A DNA stretch of 64,000 nt, from assembly GCF_007747445.1 (NCBI RefSeq), contig NZ_CP036425.1:4138175-4202174 (forward strand), written 5' to 3'. This document shows positions 7,736 through 16,814 of the stretch, piece by piece (position 1 is the first letter of the stretch; each line of letters begins with the position of its first letter). A model generated the notes under the pieces. That model made no database searches and was not told the DNA's origin. It saw nothing but the letters and a program-made list of their open reading frames with translations. Source of the DNA: Poriferisphaera corsica. GTDB taxonomy: Bacteria > Planctomycetota > Phycisphaerae > Phycisphaerales > Phycisphaeraceae. A program made the translations under genes and the position numbers.

Positions 7736-9868
7736 TTATTCAGGGAAAGAATGGAAATCGGTCATTGAGGGGTCGTAGACGATTTCGGCGGTCCTGATTT
7801 CGAGAGAGCCGAGGTCGTTTTGCCCTTCGAGTTTGATGACGTTGGTGCCTTCCTGGAGGGTGATCGAATCCCAGATGAAGCGGAAGTCTTTAGAGGTTTT
7901 TGTGCCAAGGGATTTGCCGTTAACGATGAGGTTGACGGAGTTGCAGTTGGAGTAGACCTTGATGGGGATCTGCTTGGCGGGTGCTGGGGTGTATTCTTTT
8001 TGAGTGAGGTGCAAGACTGGCTCATCGCTCCAGTTGGCTTTGTACCAGAAGTATGCGTCTTTTTTGGTGGAGCGATCGTGGGTGACGAGTCCCTTGTCGT
8101 TGATGCCGGGCTGCTCGCCCTCTTTGCGGCCATCGACGGCGAAGTCGAACATGTTCCAGACGAATGTACCCCAGATTTTTTCGCGTTTCTGGAAGTCAAG
8201 CCAGTAGTACTCGTGCATGAGGCTTTGATATTCCATGGGGTGGATGGGGCCGCCGGCGGATCGCATGGCGGGGTCGTATTCGAAGTGTTGTGTGTTAGCT
8301 CCTCCGCCGTATTCGCTGACGGAGTAGTAGCGATCGTAACTTTTCTCGAAATTACGCATGTGGCTGGTGATGCCTTTGTAAACACCTTTTTTACCGTGCT
8401 GTTTGCTTGAGCCATACCAACCGTCATAAACGTTGACGCCGATAGTGTCGGTGTTGTTATGGAAGGCTGATTTCATCATTTCGCCGGCGAAGAGTGCTTG
8501 TGCGGAGAAGCGTGTTTCGTCGAGTTTTTCGATTTCTCTGCCGAGCGCTTCGAGGGTTGGCATGGTGTTTTTGTTCTTGCCGCGAAGTGTGAGTTCGTTG
8601 GCGATGCTCCAGCAGACGATGGATGGGTGGTTGTAGTTTTGGTAGACCATTTCGCGGAGCTGCTGAACGGCGTTGTCGGTGTACTCTTGGGTTGTGCCGA
8701 CTTTGTTGACTTGTGGGAGTTCGGCCCAGACGAGGAAACCGCGTTCATCCATGAGACGGTATGTGTTTCGAGCGTGTGGGTAGTGAGCGGCGCGGATGCC
8801 GTTGGCGCCCATTTCCTGAATGATGTCGAGGTCGAGGTTCCGCATTTCATCGGTGACGGCGGGGCCGACATCTTTACGGTGCTGGTGGTAGCAGATGCCG
8901 TTGATGCGTGTTTTTTTGTTATTGATGAAGAGACCACGTTTTGGGTCGAATTTAACGGAGCGGATGCCGAAGGATTCGGTTTGCGTATCGAGAACCTGCT
9001 TGGTTTTCGCATCAAGGATTTCGACCTTGGCGGTGTAGAGGTATGGGTTTTGAAAGCCATCCCAGATTTCAGGTGTCTTAACGCTGAGCGTGCGGTTGGA
9101 CGGTTTAACGGTTTTCGGATTGAGTTGGATTGATGATTGCGATTGAGCGACTTGGTTGTTGTCGGCGTCAAAGACTGTGGCTTGGAGGATGACATTTTGT
9201 GATTTGGAGGTTGTGTTGTTGAGGCGGGCCTGCACGCGAACGGCGGCTTTGGATTTTGTGATTGATGGGGTGGTGATGAAAACGCCGGTGGAGCCGAAGA
9301 ATGTCTGCTCGATGTGGATGGGGTTACGGACGAGCAGTTCGACTTCGCGGTAGATGCCGCCGTACATGGTGAAGTCGGCGGAGATGGGGCCGATGAGTTC
9401 GGAGTATGAGTTGTCTACTTTGACAGCAAGTAGGTTCTGGCCGTTGAAGTTGATTGAGTCAGTGATGTCGTAGGAGAAGGCTGAGTAGCCGCCACGGTGT
9501 TCACCGATGTGCTTGCCGTTGATGTAGACGTTGGCCACTTGATTGGCGGCGTTGAACTTGAGGATGAGGCGTTGGCCGACCATGTCTTTGGTGATGGGCA
9601 GATCGTAGCGATACCAGCTGACGCCACGGAAGTAATCGTCGCCGCCGTCTTGGCCGTCGAGGCCGTTCCATGTGTGGGGGATTGAGACGGTTTGCCATTT
9701 TGAGTCGTCGAATTTGGGATTCGAGGCATTGTCCTCTGCATGGTTTTTGAGGAAACGCCAACCTTCGGAAAGTGTCATGGCGTGTTGCTGTGGTGCTGCG
9801 GCGGTCACAGATGCGATGCAACACAGAGCGGAGAAGAGAAACAGGCCAAGTAAGTTAATTGATTTCAT
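7736..9868 (-). CDS. Secreted glycoside hydrolase family 2 (beta-galactosidase-like)
   Basis: The 710-residue enzyme has a signal peptide (about 1-24), a GH2 sugar-binding jelly-roll (about 30-180, with WRF, IPHTWN, YRG.SWYR), an immunoglobulin-like domain (about 185-300) and a TIM barrel (about 310-620). The acid/base glutamate is in WSIANE at E425 and the nucleophile in YYSVSEYGGG at E519, both intact. A beta-sandwich tail follows. It should cleave terminal beta-linked galactose or a related sugar from polysaccharides outside the cytoplasm; the exact sugar cannot be read from sequence. GAGAT precedes the ATG at 9868. It is transcribed alone. With the amylase at 58-61 kb it fits a polysaccharide-degrading lifestyle. 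Confidence 0.9.
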   Translation of the reverse strand: MKSINLLGLFLFSALCCIASVTAAAPQQHAMTLSEGWRFLKNHAEDNASNPKFDDSKWQTVSIPHTWNGLDGQDGGDDYFRGVSWYRYDLPITKDMVGQRLILKFNAANQVANVYINGKHIGEHRGGYSAFSYDITDSINFNGQNLLAVKVDNSYSELIGPISADFTMYGGIYREVELLVRNPIHIEQTFFGSTGVFITTPSITKSKAAVRVQARLNNTTSKSQNVILQATVFDADNNQVAQSQSSIQLNPKTVKPSNRTLSVKTPEIWDGFQNPYLYTAKVEILDAKTKQVLDTQTESFGIRSVKFDPKRGLFINNKKTRINGICYHQHRKDVGPAVTDEMRNLDLDIIQEMGANGIRAAHYPHARNTYRLMDERGFLVWAELPQVNKVGTTQEYTDNAVQQLREMVYQNYNHPSIVCWSIANELTLRGKNKNTMPTLEALGREIEKLDETRFSAQALFAGEMMKSAFHNNTDTIGVNVYDGWYGSSKQHGKKGVYKGITSHMRNFEKSYDRYYSVSEYGGGANTQHFEYDPAMRSAGGPIHPMEYQSLMHEYYWLDFQKREKIWGTFVWNMFDFAVDGRKEGEQPGINDKGLVTHDRSTKKDAYFWYKANWSDEPVLHLTQKEYTPAPAKQIPIKVYSNCNSVNLIVNGKSLGTKTSKDFRFIWDSITLQEGTNVIKLEGQNDLGSLEIRTAEIVYDPSMTDFHSFPE

Positions 9869-10352
9869 ATTTGAATGATCTCGTTATTTCACAGTAAAAA
9901 TCATGTCTTTCATGTTCATCATTAATGAGGTGATGAGGTGATGTAAAGGAAATTCCGACTTTTTGGGAAACTAGACATTACAACCAGTTTTTGCGCTATT
10001 ACAAATTAATGATTGATAGCGCACAAAGAAGATTGTTTCGTTTATAAGTCTTTACTGTAAAGATATTAAAAAATATGAAAACCAATCGGCTGATCATTTC
10101 AATTTGAGATCATTTTTAGTGGTATTTCGGACATACTCGCGTTGAGTTCTGCATGCTATTTCTGCGTGTGTGAGTTGATAGATGGATCAATGAAGAGCGT
10201 GTACGTATCGAAATACCGAGGGGCAGAAAATGCTTTGCCTGATCGTGATATTGGCTCGATATCAATGCCATCGCGCCCACGAGATCTGTGTTATAGATGC
10301 ATGGCGGCAGCGTATGAGATGGTGTGAGATCCCGATCGTTGGGATGCTGTTA
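9869..10352. other. Intergenic, GH2 upstream region
   Basis: AT-rich sequence holding the promoter side of the GH2 gene and the 3' side of mqnD. I see no convincing gene, operator palindrome or terminator. The short plus-strand frames here are unsupported. Confidence 0.5.
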
Positions 10353-11282
10353 TTAGATTTGATCGGCGGGTTCTGCGAAGTCGACTGGGCCGCAATCTGG
10401 GATGAGACCGGCGTCGATACCTTCTTGGATGAATTGGGAGACGGCTTTGCGGCCGCGCTCGCCATAGTCGATGGTCCAGTCGTTGACGTACATGCCGACG
10501 AACTCGTCTGCGAGGTCGGCGCCCATGTCACGAGCGTAGTTGAGTGCGAAATCGACAGATTGCTGACGGTTATCCAGGGCATACTGAATGCTGTTCAGCA
10601 GAATGCGTGTGATGACGGGGGCTTCTTCGATGAGGTCTCTGCGAATGGCGTTCGCGCCGAGAGGGAGTGGGAGGTTGCGTGAGTCGGTCCACCACTTGCC
10701 AAGATCGACGATGAGCTTGAGTTGTTGGTTTTGGTAGGTGATTTGACCTTCATGGATGATGAGGCCTGCGTCGAACTTGCCTTCGGCGACGGCGGGGATG
10801 ATTTCGTCGAACATGACGTTTTCAAATTTGATGTCGTCTTTGGTGAGGCCGTGCTCGGCGAGGAGGAGCTGGAGGGCGAGCCAAGCGGAGGTGCGCTCGC
10901 CGGGGATGGCGAGTGTTTTGCCTTTGAGGTCTTGGATATCGAATGAATCGCGAGCGACGACCATTGGGCCGTAGCCATCTCCCATGGAGGATCCGCAGGA
11001 GGTCATGATGTATTTATCAGCGACGTATGGGTATTGGTGTATCGAGAAGGCGGTGATTTCGAGTTCGCCTTTTTCGGAGCGAACGTTGAGGGATTGGATG
11101 TCCTCGAGGACGTGTATGAAATCGTAGTTGGCGGTGTCGATTTTTGGGGTGTAGGGCTGGCCGTCGGGGCCGATGAAGTTGGCGAGTGGATACCACATGA
11201 AGGCGTCATCGGGATCGGGGGAGTGGCCGATGTGGAGTGTTTTTCGATCGAGTGCGTTTGCTGTTTTAGTGTTCTCGCTCAT
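10353..11282 (-). CDS. mqnD: 1,4-dihydroxy-6-naphthoate synthase (MqnD)
   Basis: MqnD converts cyclic de-hypoxanthinyl futalosine to 1,4-dihydroxy-6-naphthoate in the futalosine route to menaquinone. The 309-residue product has the periplasmic-binding-protein-like fold of the family, with IGHSPDPDDAFMWYPL near the start, a central SSMGDGYGPMVVA and GLIIHEGQITY, the segment carrying the active-site histidine. I used the ATG at 11282 (MSENTKTAN), which gives the usual family length; an open frame runs back to 11381 without a ribosome site. It is divergent from miaE across about 140 bases. No other mqn gene is nearby, as is common for this pathway. Confidence 0.9.
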   Translation of the reverse strand: MSENTKTANALDRKTLHIGHSPDPDDAFMWYPLANFIGPDGQPYTPKIDTANYDFIHVLEDIQSLNVRSEKGELEITAFSIHQYPYVADKYIMTSCGSSMGDGYGPMVVARDSFDIQDLKGKTLAIPGERTSAWLALQLLLAEHGLTKDDIKFENVMFDEIIPAVAEGKFDAGLIIHEGQITYQNQQLKLIVDLGKWWTDSRNLPLPLGANAIRRDLIEEAPVITRILLNSIQYALDNRQQSVDFALNYARDMGADLADEFVGMYVNDWTIDYGERGRKAVSQFIQEGIDAGLIPDCGPVDFAEPADQI

Positions 11283-11425
11283 AGGGGTGATTGTAACAAG
11301 GGGAGGGATATTTGGGGAGCGAGCGGCGATATGGCTGAACATCTTAAAGAGATGAAGTGGTGCGATTTGATTGCGATACAATGAAGATGAGGATGATTTT
11401 ACGGATAGTCATGAGGAGATGCGTG

Positions 11426-12067
11426 ATGAGTTTGGTGAGTCAGATGGGTGAGGAAGAGATGCCGTTGCGGAGCGAGACGCCGATAGATTGGGCGGAGCGG
11501 ATGATGAGCGGGGATAAGTTGGCGTTATTGAATGATCATGCGCACCTGGAAAAGAAGGCGGGGTTAAATGCGATGGAGATGTTGAACAGGTGGCCGGAGC
11601 CTGAGCCGCCGGAGGCGTGGGTGCAATTGATGTGCGGTGTGGCGAAGGATGAAGTAGAGCATTTAGCGATTGTTTGCAGGATTCTGCATAAGCGCGGCGG
11701 GGCTTTGAGCAAGAGTCATCGCAATCCGTATGCGAAGGGATTAAGGGAATTGATTCGTAAGGGGGCAGAAACAAGTCAAACAGGGTTGGTGGATCGATTG
11801 ATGGTGAGTGCGCTGATAGAGCTAAGGAGTTGTGAGCGGTTTGCGGTGCTGGGCGAGCATGCGGGTGATGACAAGGAATTGGGTAAGCTTTATCGGGGGC
11901 TATGGGCGAGTGAGCATGGGCATTACAAGACGTTTTTGAATATGTGTTATAAGGTGCCGGGGATATCTAAGCGCGAAGTAGATGAGCGGTGGGACTGGTT
12001 TTTAGATCAAGAGGCAGCCTTACTTGGTAAACAAGGACGATATGCGGGGATGCATTCAGGTCTATAA
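11426..12067 (+). CDS. miaE: tRNA-(ms2io6A)-hydroxylase family diiron protein (MiaE)
   Basis: The 213-residue protein is a ferritin-like helical bundle with the metal-binding pattern of MiaE: HLEKKAG, AKDEVEHL, RSCERF and SEHGHY, giving the Glu and His ligands of a diiron centre. MiaE hydroxylates 2-methylthio-N6-isopentenyladenosine at tRNA position 37 using O2. The start at 11426 is set by GAGGAG eight bases upstream; the open frame reaches back to 11357 without support. It is divergent from mqnD and converges on the HTH-receiver gene, sharing a terminator region with it. Confidence 0.88.
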   Translation: MSLVSQMGEEEMPLRSETPIDWAERMMSGDKLALLNDHAHLEKKAGLNAMEMLNRWPEPEPPEAWVQLMCGVAKDEVEHLAIVCRILHKRGGALSKSHRNPYAKGLRELIRKGAETSQTGLVDRLMVSALIELRSCERFAVLGEHAGDDKELGKLYRGLWASEHGHYKTFLNMCYKVPGISKREVDERWDWFLDQEAALLGKQGRYAGMHSGL

Positions 12068-12077
12068 GACACGTATG

Positions 12078-12115
12078 AAAAAACCGAGTGGTGCTGTTTG
12101 GGAAGCACCACTCGG
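12078..12115 (-). terminator. Rho-independent terminator between convergent genes
   Basis: CCGAGTGGTGCT pairs perfectly with AGCACCACTCGG over an 8-base loop. On the minus strand it is followed by TTTTTTC, so it ends the HTH-receiver transcript. The plus side (CTGGTTGATGTCTTTT) is weaker and may also serve miaE. Confidence 0.85.
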
Positions 12116-12220
12116 CTGGTTGATGTCTTTTAATTCGTGATTGGTTAATCGAACGTGCATCACGTTTTCAATGTCACGTCACTTTATGTCTATCTAATCA
12201 TTTGAAAGACTAAGTGTTGA

Positions 12221-12799
12221 TTAGTAGACGAGTGAGACAGCATCTTCGATAGCTTCAACAACCTGACGAACATGGAATGGCTTCTTGAGGTAGCCATCAA
12301 AACCATTCTGCAGGAGATGTTGGGCTTGTCCGTCGGTTAATTTGCCAGACATTGCGACCACTTTGGTGAGTTGCAGATCTGGGTTTGATTTGACGAACTT
12401 AAGGATTTCTTCGCCTTTCAGATCGCTGAGGTGCATATTGAGGAGCATGACGTGTGGTCGTGCTTTTTCACATGCGATGCCTGCGGCGAATCCTGAATGT
12501 GCGGTGTGAACTTCATAATTGGCTTGTTCAGCGAGTACTTTTTCAAGTACCTCGACGATTTCTGAATCGTCATCGACGATGAGCACACGGGTCTGGCCGG
12601 ACTGGAGTCCGTCGAGAGGGATATTGTGTGCTTTCATGAATTTGATCAACGAACTAAGTGGGATTCGACGGTCTTTCGAGCCGGGGATGCGATATCCCTG
12701 GAGCTGTCCTGAGTCGAACCATTTGCTGACTGTGCGTGGTGCTACGTTGCAAATTTTTGCCACTTCGCCGGTCGTTAATATGTCTTTCTGTCTGGGCAT
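12221..12799 (-). CDS. HTH (excisionase/MerR-like) plus atypical receiver domain
   Basis: The 192-residue protein has an N-terminal helix-turn-helix of the excisionase/BldC type (about 8-55, TTGEVAKICNVAPRTVSKW) and a C-terminal receiver domain (about 70-190). The acidic pocket DDD is at 76-78 and the conserved lysine at 173 (LKKPF), but the residue at the phosphoacceptor site is Asn121 (MLLNMHL) where receivers normally have Asp. The codon is AAT. It may therefore be a phosphorylation-independent regulator. The order, DNA-binding domain first, is the reverse of most response regulators. No histidine kinase is adjacent. It could respond to a ligand or partner protein. Confidence 0.85.
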   Translation of the reverse strand: MPRQKDILTTGEVAKICNVAPRTVSKWFDSGQLQGYRIPGSKDRRIPLSSLIKFMKAHNIPLDGLQSGQTRVLIVDDDSEIVEVLEKVLAEQANYEVHTAHSGFAAGIACEKARPHVMLLNMHLSDLKGEEILKFVKSNPDLQLTKVVAMSGKLTDGQAQHLLQNGFDGYLKKPFHVRQVVEAIEDAVSLVY

Positions 12800-13270
12800 A
12801 CCTTGTCAACCTTTCTCCGGTAGGTCCTCCATCAGACGTGTTTCGTACTCCTAGAAACTTTCACGAACGCCTGACAGAAAAATCATCGGCAGGTTGAGGG
12901 GACGGATTAACCGTTATGTTAGGAAATTGCGCACATAATCGTCAGGAGCGATATGTTTGCTCGCTATTGACGTAGACGGCATGGGACGCACAGATGGGTG
13001 GTCCGAGAAAATCGCGCCTGCTGCTACAGGGCTAACTGATTGTTAGGTGACGCACAATCCTCACAATTGCTTCGCCGTTGGCCTTGCGTAGAGCAAGAAT
13101 AGAGATGCTGGCGAAAGGTCACTGCCGGGGAGGTTTGTGCCTGACAAGGTATGGAGAAAGAAGCAGGCAAGAACGCTCTAATGGCTACTTGATAAGTCGG
13201 ATATTGTGGTTCCATGACAACAATGTCACGACAGCGGATGTTTATCGGACAAGTGTGGTGCGAGGCGTGT
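12800..13270. other. Intergenic, 5' side of the regulator and 3' side of moeA
   Basis: About 470 bases. A minus-strand frame extends through it out of phase with moeA but shows no protein-like pattern. I looked for a molybdenum-cofactor riboswitch or stable RNA and saw no convincing match on either strand. Confidence 0.4.
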
Positions 13271-14512
13271 TCATGCGATTGGCAGGAATGGGAGGGGCGA
13301 GCCGGGAGGGATGGATTGTTGTTGTAGCGGGACGCGTATGATGCCATCAGCGAGTGCGGTGTGTACGATGTCGCCCGATGTGTGCCAAGGTATGAGTTGG
13401 ATTTGGTCTCGGGTGTCGCCAATGAATTTGACTGCTCTGAACATTTCACGCTTGGGATTCGGCGTGATGGATTCTGTAGACCAAACACGCTGCCACGGGA
13501 GAGGTGATGGATTGCTTTGCAGATGGTTCAGGATTGGGATTGCGATTAGATGGAATGCGGCGAGTGCTGAAACGGGGTTACCTGGAAGACAAAGAACGGG
13601 AGGATGAGCGTGAGGATCGGTGTTATGAAAGAGGGCTGTTGGCTTACCTGGCTGAACGGCGAGTCCTTGAAAAACTGGATTATAGCCCAGCTTTTCAAGG
13701 ATTTGAGCGATGTGGTCATGCTTGCCAACAGAAATACTGCCTGCAGTGATGATGAGGTCAGAAGTATGAGAAGCCTTTAGTATTGCTTCAGTCATCACCT
13801 CTGTATGATCGGGCAGATGCTCTTGATGTGAGAGATGGCAAGCTTGCGTGCTGATTAACGACGCGAGCATGGGAAGATTTGCGTTACGAATATGCATAGG
13901 TTGCAGGACGGCCGTTTCGGTGTCAGGCGACTGAACTTCGTTGCCTGTGGTAAATATGGAGATACGAGGCTGCTTTGCTGTGCGTAGCGAAGCATGACCC
14001 ACGGAAGCCGCGATTGCGAGATGATGCGGCGATAGCTGGATATTGGGAGGAATGATTTGCTGGCCACTTGTTGCGTCGGCTGCTCTTTGATGAATATTCT
14101 GAAAAGGCGTGATGGACTCAGTGTGAAACTGAACCGAATCGTGGTGTACTGTCGCGGATTCAATTGGTATGACCGCATCATATGTGGCAGGGACAGCGGC
14201 ACCAGTTGCAATTGAAATGACTCCGCTGGAGAGGTTGATGTGCTTTGAAGGCATTTCGCCGGCAGGTAAATCGGTCAGAACGGTGTATGGGTGATTGGGC
14301 TTATAGTCGGCTGAATGGATGGCAAAGCCGTCCATAGTCGCACGGTTAAATGGCGGCAGATCACGATCAGCGTGAATAGGCTCCCGTAAAATACGGTGCA
14401 AAGAGGTACACAGCGATGTTGTTTGAGTAGGCCGCGCAGAAAGTGTCTGCTGAATGAGAGAGATGACCCAATCGTAGCTCAGCAATGATTTGCCAGATGG
14501 TGTTGTGTTCAT
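13271..14512 (-). CDS. moeA: Molybdopterin molybdenumtransferase (MoeA)
   Basis: MoeA inserts molybdate into adenylylated molybdopterin to make Mo-cofactor. The 413-residue protein shows the family landmarks in order: PPFNRATMDGFAI (about 53-65), the domain III motif TAGSISVGKHD (about 255), QPGKPTA and CLPGNPVSALAAF, then the C-terminal beta-barrel domain IV. The motif usually read as GGVSVG is AGSISVG here. GCAGG lies close to the ATG at 14512. Divergent from the HAD gene. No other moa/mob genes or molybdoenzymes are in the window. Confidence 0.92.
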   Translation of the reverse strand: MNTTPSGKSLLSYDWVISLIQQTLSARPTQTTSLCTSLHRILREPIHADRDLPPFNRATMDGFAIHSADYKPNHPYTVLTDLPAGEMPSKHINLSSGVISIATGAAVPATYDAVIPIESATVHHDSVQFHTESITPFQNIHQRAADATSGQQIIPPNIQLSPHHLAIAASVGHASLRTAKQPRISIFTTGNEVQSPDTETAVLQPMHIRNANLPMLASLISTQACHLSHQEHLPDHTEVMTEAILKASHTSDLIITAGSISVGKHDHIAQILEKLGYNPVFQGLAVQPGKPTALFHNTDPHAHPPVLCLPGNPVSALAAFHLIAIPILNHLQSNPSPLPWQRVWSTESITPNPKREMFRAVKFIGDTRDQIQLIPWHTSGDIVHTALADGIIRVPLQQQSIPPGSPLPFLPIA

Positions 14513-14640
14513 GCCTGCATGATAGTTTCGCTGACTTGTGAGGTGAAGGCGTATATTCCTTACATTGGCTGCACAATTTTTCTGCCTGGCCGGGTTTCTT
14601 GTTTTGCTGAGTGCGAACGAAGCGTCTAAACTTATGGGCT

Positions 14641-15330
14641 ATGAAAGCGATTGTATTTGATTTTGATGGCGTTGTGTTTGATTCCGAACCGGTGCATTTC
14701 CAGGCTTTTTTGATGGTTAGCAAAGGGTTAGGGATCGAATTTGATTACCAGAAATACCTACAAGATTTCATCGGTTTCGATGACCGCGATGCGTTTCGAG
14801 TCATGCTGGACATGATCGGATACCAAGGTGATCGAGCTGAGAAGGTAGCGGAGCTATGCGAACAGAAGCAAGTTGCTTTTGAAACATTGGTTAAGGCTGG
14901 CGTCGCTAAACCCATTGACGGTGTGATGAATTTTGTTGAACAATTACAAAAAGCGGACGTTCCATTCGCGGTTGCGAGCGGAGCTACACGTTTGGATATT
15001 GAATTGATGCTCGACAGCATTGGAATGCGTGATGCGTTTGATGTAATTGTTACTGCAGATGATGTAGCAGCGTCAAAACCACATCCAGAGACTTATGAAA
15101 AAGCTGTCGTCAAACTTGCAGAAATGTACCCTACTAAATTATTGGCTACTGACAATTGTATCGCAATTGAAGATACCGCAACAGGTATCAAATCAGCAAG
15201 ATCAGCGGGATTGCAAGTTCTGGGCATCACGACTAGTAATGAACCTGATCTACTACGTGAAGCGCATCGGGTGATTGATTGTTTTGATGAAATCAATCCA
15301 GAGATTTTAAAATCTTGGTTTGTCGACTAA
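14641..15330 (+). CDS. HAD family hydrolase, beta-phosphoglucomutase-like
   Basis: The 229-residue protein carries all HAD motifs: DFDGVVFDSEPVHF (motif I, both catalytic Asp), VASGAT (motif II), the SKPHPETY lysine (motif III) and CIAIEDTATGIKSARSAG (motif IV). The cap insertion after motif I places it in subfamily IA, close to phosphoglycolate phosphatase and beta-phosphoglucomutase. It dephosphorylates or isomerises a small phosphorylated metabolite in the cytoplasm. The start at 14641 puts motif I at the N-terminus. A GlmM-type mutase follows 42 bases downstream on the same strand, which suggests linked sugar-phosphate roles. Its stop codon is part of a 15-bp palindrome. Confidence 0.85.
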   Translation: MKAIVFDFDGVVFDSEPVHFQAFLMVSKGLGIEFDYQKYLQDFIGFDDRDAFRVMLDMIGYQGDRAEKVAELCEQKQVAFETLVKAGVAKPIDGVMNFVEQLQKADVPFAVASGATRLDIELMLDSIGMRDAFDVIVTADDVAASKPHPETYEKAVVKLAEMYPTKLLATDNCIAIEDTATGIKSARSAGLQVLGITTSNEPDLLREAHRVIDCFDEINPEILKSWFVD

Positions 15331-15341
15331 TCTTTAGTTAG
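15327..15341. repeat. 15-bp palindrome, copy 3, over a stop codon
   Basis: CTAATCTTTAGTTAG contains the TAA stop of the HAD gene at 15328-15330. A flanking GA/TC extends the symmetry to GACTAA..TTAGTC. Confidence 0.7.
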
Positions 15342-15372
15342 TCATTTTTAATTTATAGAAGGGATATTCAAA

Positions 15373-16761
15373 ATGGGCGCGAGTGAAGCACCATTGATGC
15401 TTAGTGTGAGTGGGATGCGAGGCTGGGTTGGTCAGTCACTGACACCTGAAGTTGTAGCGAGATACGGTGCAGCGTTCGGGAGTTGGTTAAAAGAATCGTT
15501 GAAGAGTGAAACCAAACACCCGCACGTTGTGATTGGCCGTGATTCAAGACCATCAGGTGAAATGTTTGAAAATGCAGCAACTGCCGGTCTGACGAGCGTT
15601 GGATGCAAAGTCACTAAAATAGGAATTGCGTCAACGCCAGGTGTTGCAATTATGGGCAAACATCTGCAAGCAGATGGTGGTGTTGTCGTGACCGCTAGCC
15701 ACAATCCAATTATTTGGAACGGTTTCAAAGCGCTTAGACACGATGGTGTTGCACCACCAGCGGATCAGGCAGCAATCATCATTCAGCGTTTTCAAGAGAA
15801 TGACGTTCAGTATGTTGGCGTGGATGAATTACAGCCCGTGAGCATTAACCACAGTGCTGCGGAAGTACACGTTGAAAAAGTACTTGAGCATGTTGATATT
15901 GATGCTATCAAAAAAGCGGGGCTTCATGCTGTCGTAGACTCAGTACACGGCGCGGGTGGCCTTGAAGCCAAACTGCTACTAGATAAATTGAATGTCAAAA
16001 TCACACATTTGTACGCTGAACCAACAGGTATTTTCCCACATATACCGGAACCAACCAAAGAAAATCTGTCTGAACTCGCCAGCGTGGTCAAAGAAGTGAA
16101 TGCAGACATTGGCTTCGCACAAGATCCTGATGCAGATCGTTTAGCAGTGATTGACAATAACGGTAAATATATTGGGGAAGAGTACACGCTTGCGCTATGT
16201 GCTAAACATGTATTAAGTAATGGTGACGCAACAGCAGCAAACCTATCAACGAGCCGCATGCTTGATGATATCGCTGCAGCAGCAGGAGCCAAGGTATATC
16301 GTTCCGCTGTAGGTGAGGCAAACGTTGCTTCTGTAATGAAAGATCAAGATGCGATTGTTGGCGGAGAAGGCAATGGTGGCATTATCTGGTCAAAAGTGAT
16401 TCATGTTCGCGATTCTCTGGTTGGCATGGCTTTACTATGTGAAATGCTTGCCCACCAAAATACGACACTAGATAAGATTGCTGAATCAATACCGGCATAC
16501 TCTATTGTCAAAGATAAAATTAATCTTGAGCTTGGCATGGCAGATAAGATCAAGCCGACAATGCTTGAAGTCTTTCATGACCAGAGGATTGACACGCAAG
16601 ATGGCGTTAGAGTCGATTGGCCTGATAAGTGGGTACACGCACGTACAAGTAATACTGAGCCAATCATGCGTATCATTGCTGAAGCCAAGAACGAGAAGGA
16701 AGCCATTGACTTAATCAATCAGGTAAGAGATGCGCTTGGCTTCAATCGTTATCCCGAATAA
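15373..16761 (+). CDS. glmM: Phosphoglucosamine mutase-type phosphohexomutase
   Basis: The 462-residue enzyme has the four-domain phosphohexomutase layout: SGMRGWVG at the start, the phosphoserine loop TASHNP at 107-112 (Ser109), the Mg site DPDADR at 251-256, the sugar-specificity loop EGNGG near 333, and the C-terminal phosphate-binding RTSNTEP. GlmM interconverts glucosamine-6- and 1-phosphate for UDP-GlcNAc; relatives with the same motifs act on mannose or glucose phosphates, so substrate is not certain. GAAGGGAT precedes the ATG at 15373. Its product would feed the same cell-wall pathway as murE and murF. A strong terminator follows. Confidence 0.88.
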   Translation: MGASEAPLMLSVSGMRGWVGQSLTPEVVARYGAAFGSWLKESLKSETKHPHVVIGRDSRPSGEMFENAATAGLTSVGCKVTKIGIASTPGVAIMGKHLQADGGVVVTASHNPIIWNGFKALRHDGVAPPADQAAIIIQRFQENDVQYVGVDELQPVSINHSAAEVHVEKVLEHVDIDAIKKAGLHAVVDSVHGAGGLEAKLLLDKLNVKITHLYAEPTGIFPHIPEPTKENLSELASVVKEVNADIGFAQDPDADRLAVIDNNGKYIGEEYTLALCAKHVLSNGDATAANLSTSRMLDDIAAAAGAKVYRSAVGEANVASVMKDQDAIVGGEGNGGIIWSKVIHVRDSLVGMALLCEMLAHQNTTLDKIAESIPAYSIVKDKINLELGMADKIKPTMLEVFHDQRIDTQDGVRVDWPDKWVHARTSNTEPIMRIIAEAKNEKEAIDLINQVRDALGFNRYPE

Positions 16762-16780
16762 TTATCTCATAATTTTGATT

Positions 16781-16814
16781 AAAAAAAGGAGCTTATCAAT
16801 AAGCTCCTTTTTTT
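16781..16814. terminator. Bidirectional rho-independent terminator
   Basis: GGAGCTTAT pairs with ATAAGCTCC over a 2-base loop, flanked by seven A on the left and seven T on the right. It serves the mutase gene on the plus strand and the convergent lipoprotein gene on the minus strand. Confidence 0.92.

Noticed and set aside
12800-13270. Possible molybdenum-cofactor riboswitch or stable RNA
   Set aside because: A few short hairpins and GC motifs are present but no consensus core of a known RNA could be matched.
13024-13488. Minus-strand open frame running from moeA into the intergenic region
   Set aside because: Its first part is antiphase to moeA and the tail has no recognisable motif; I treat it as chance.
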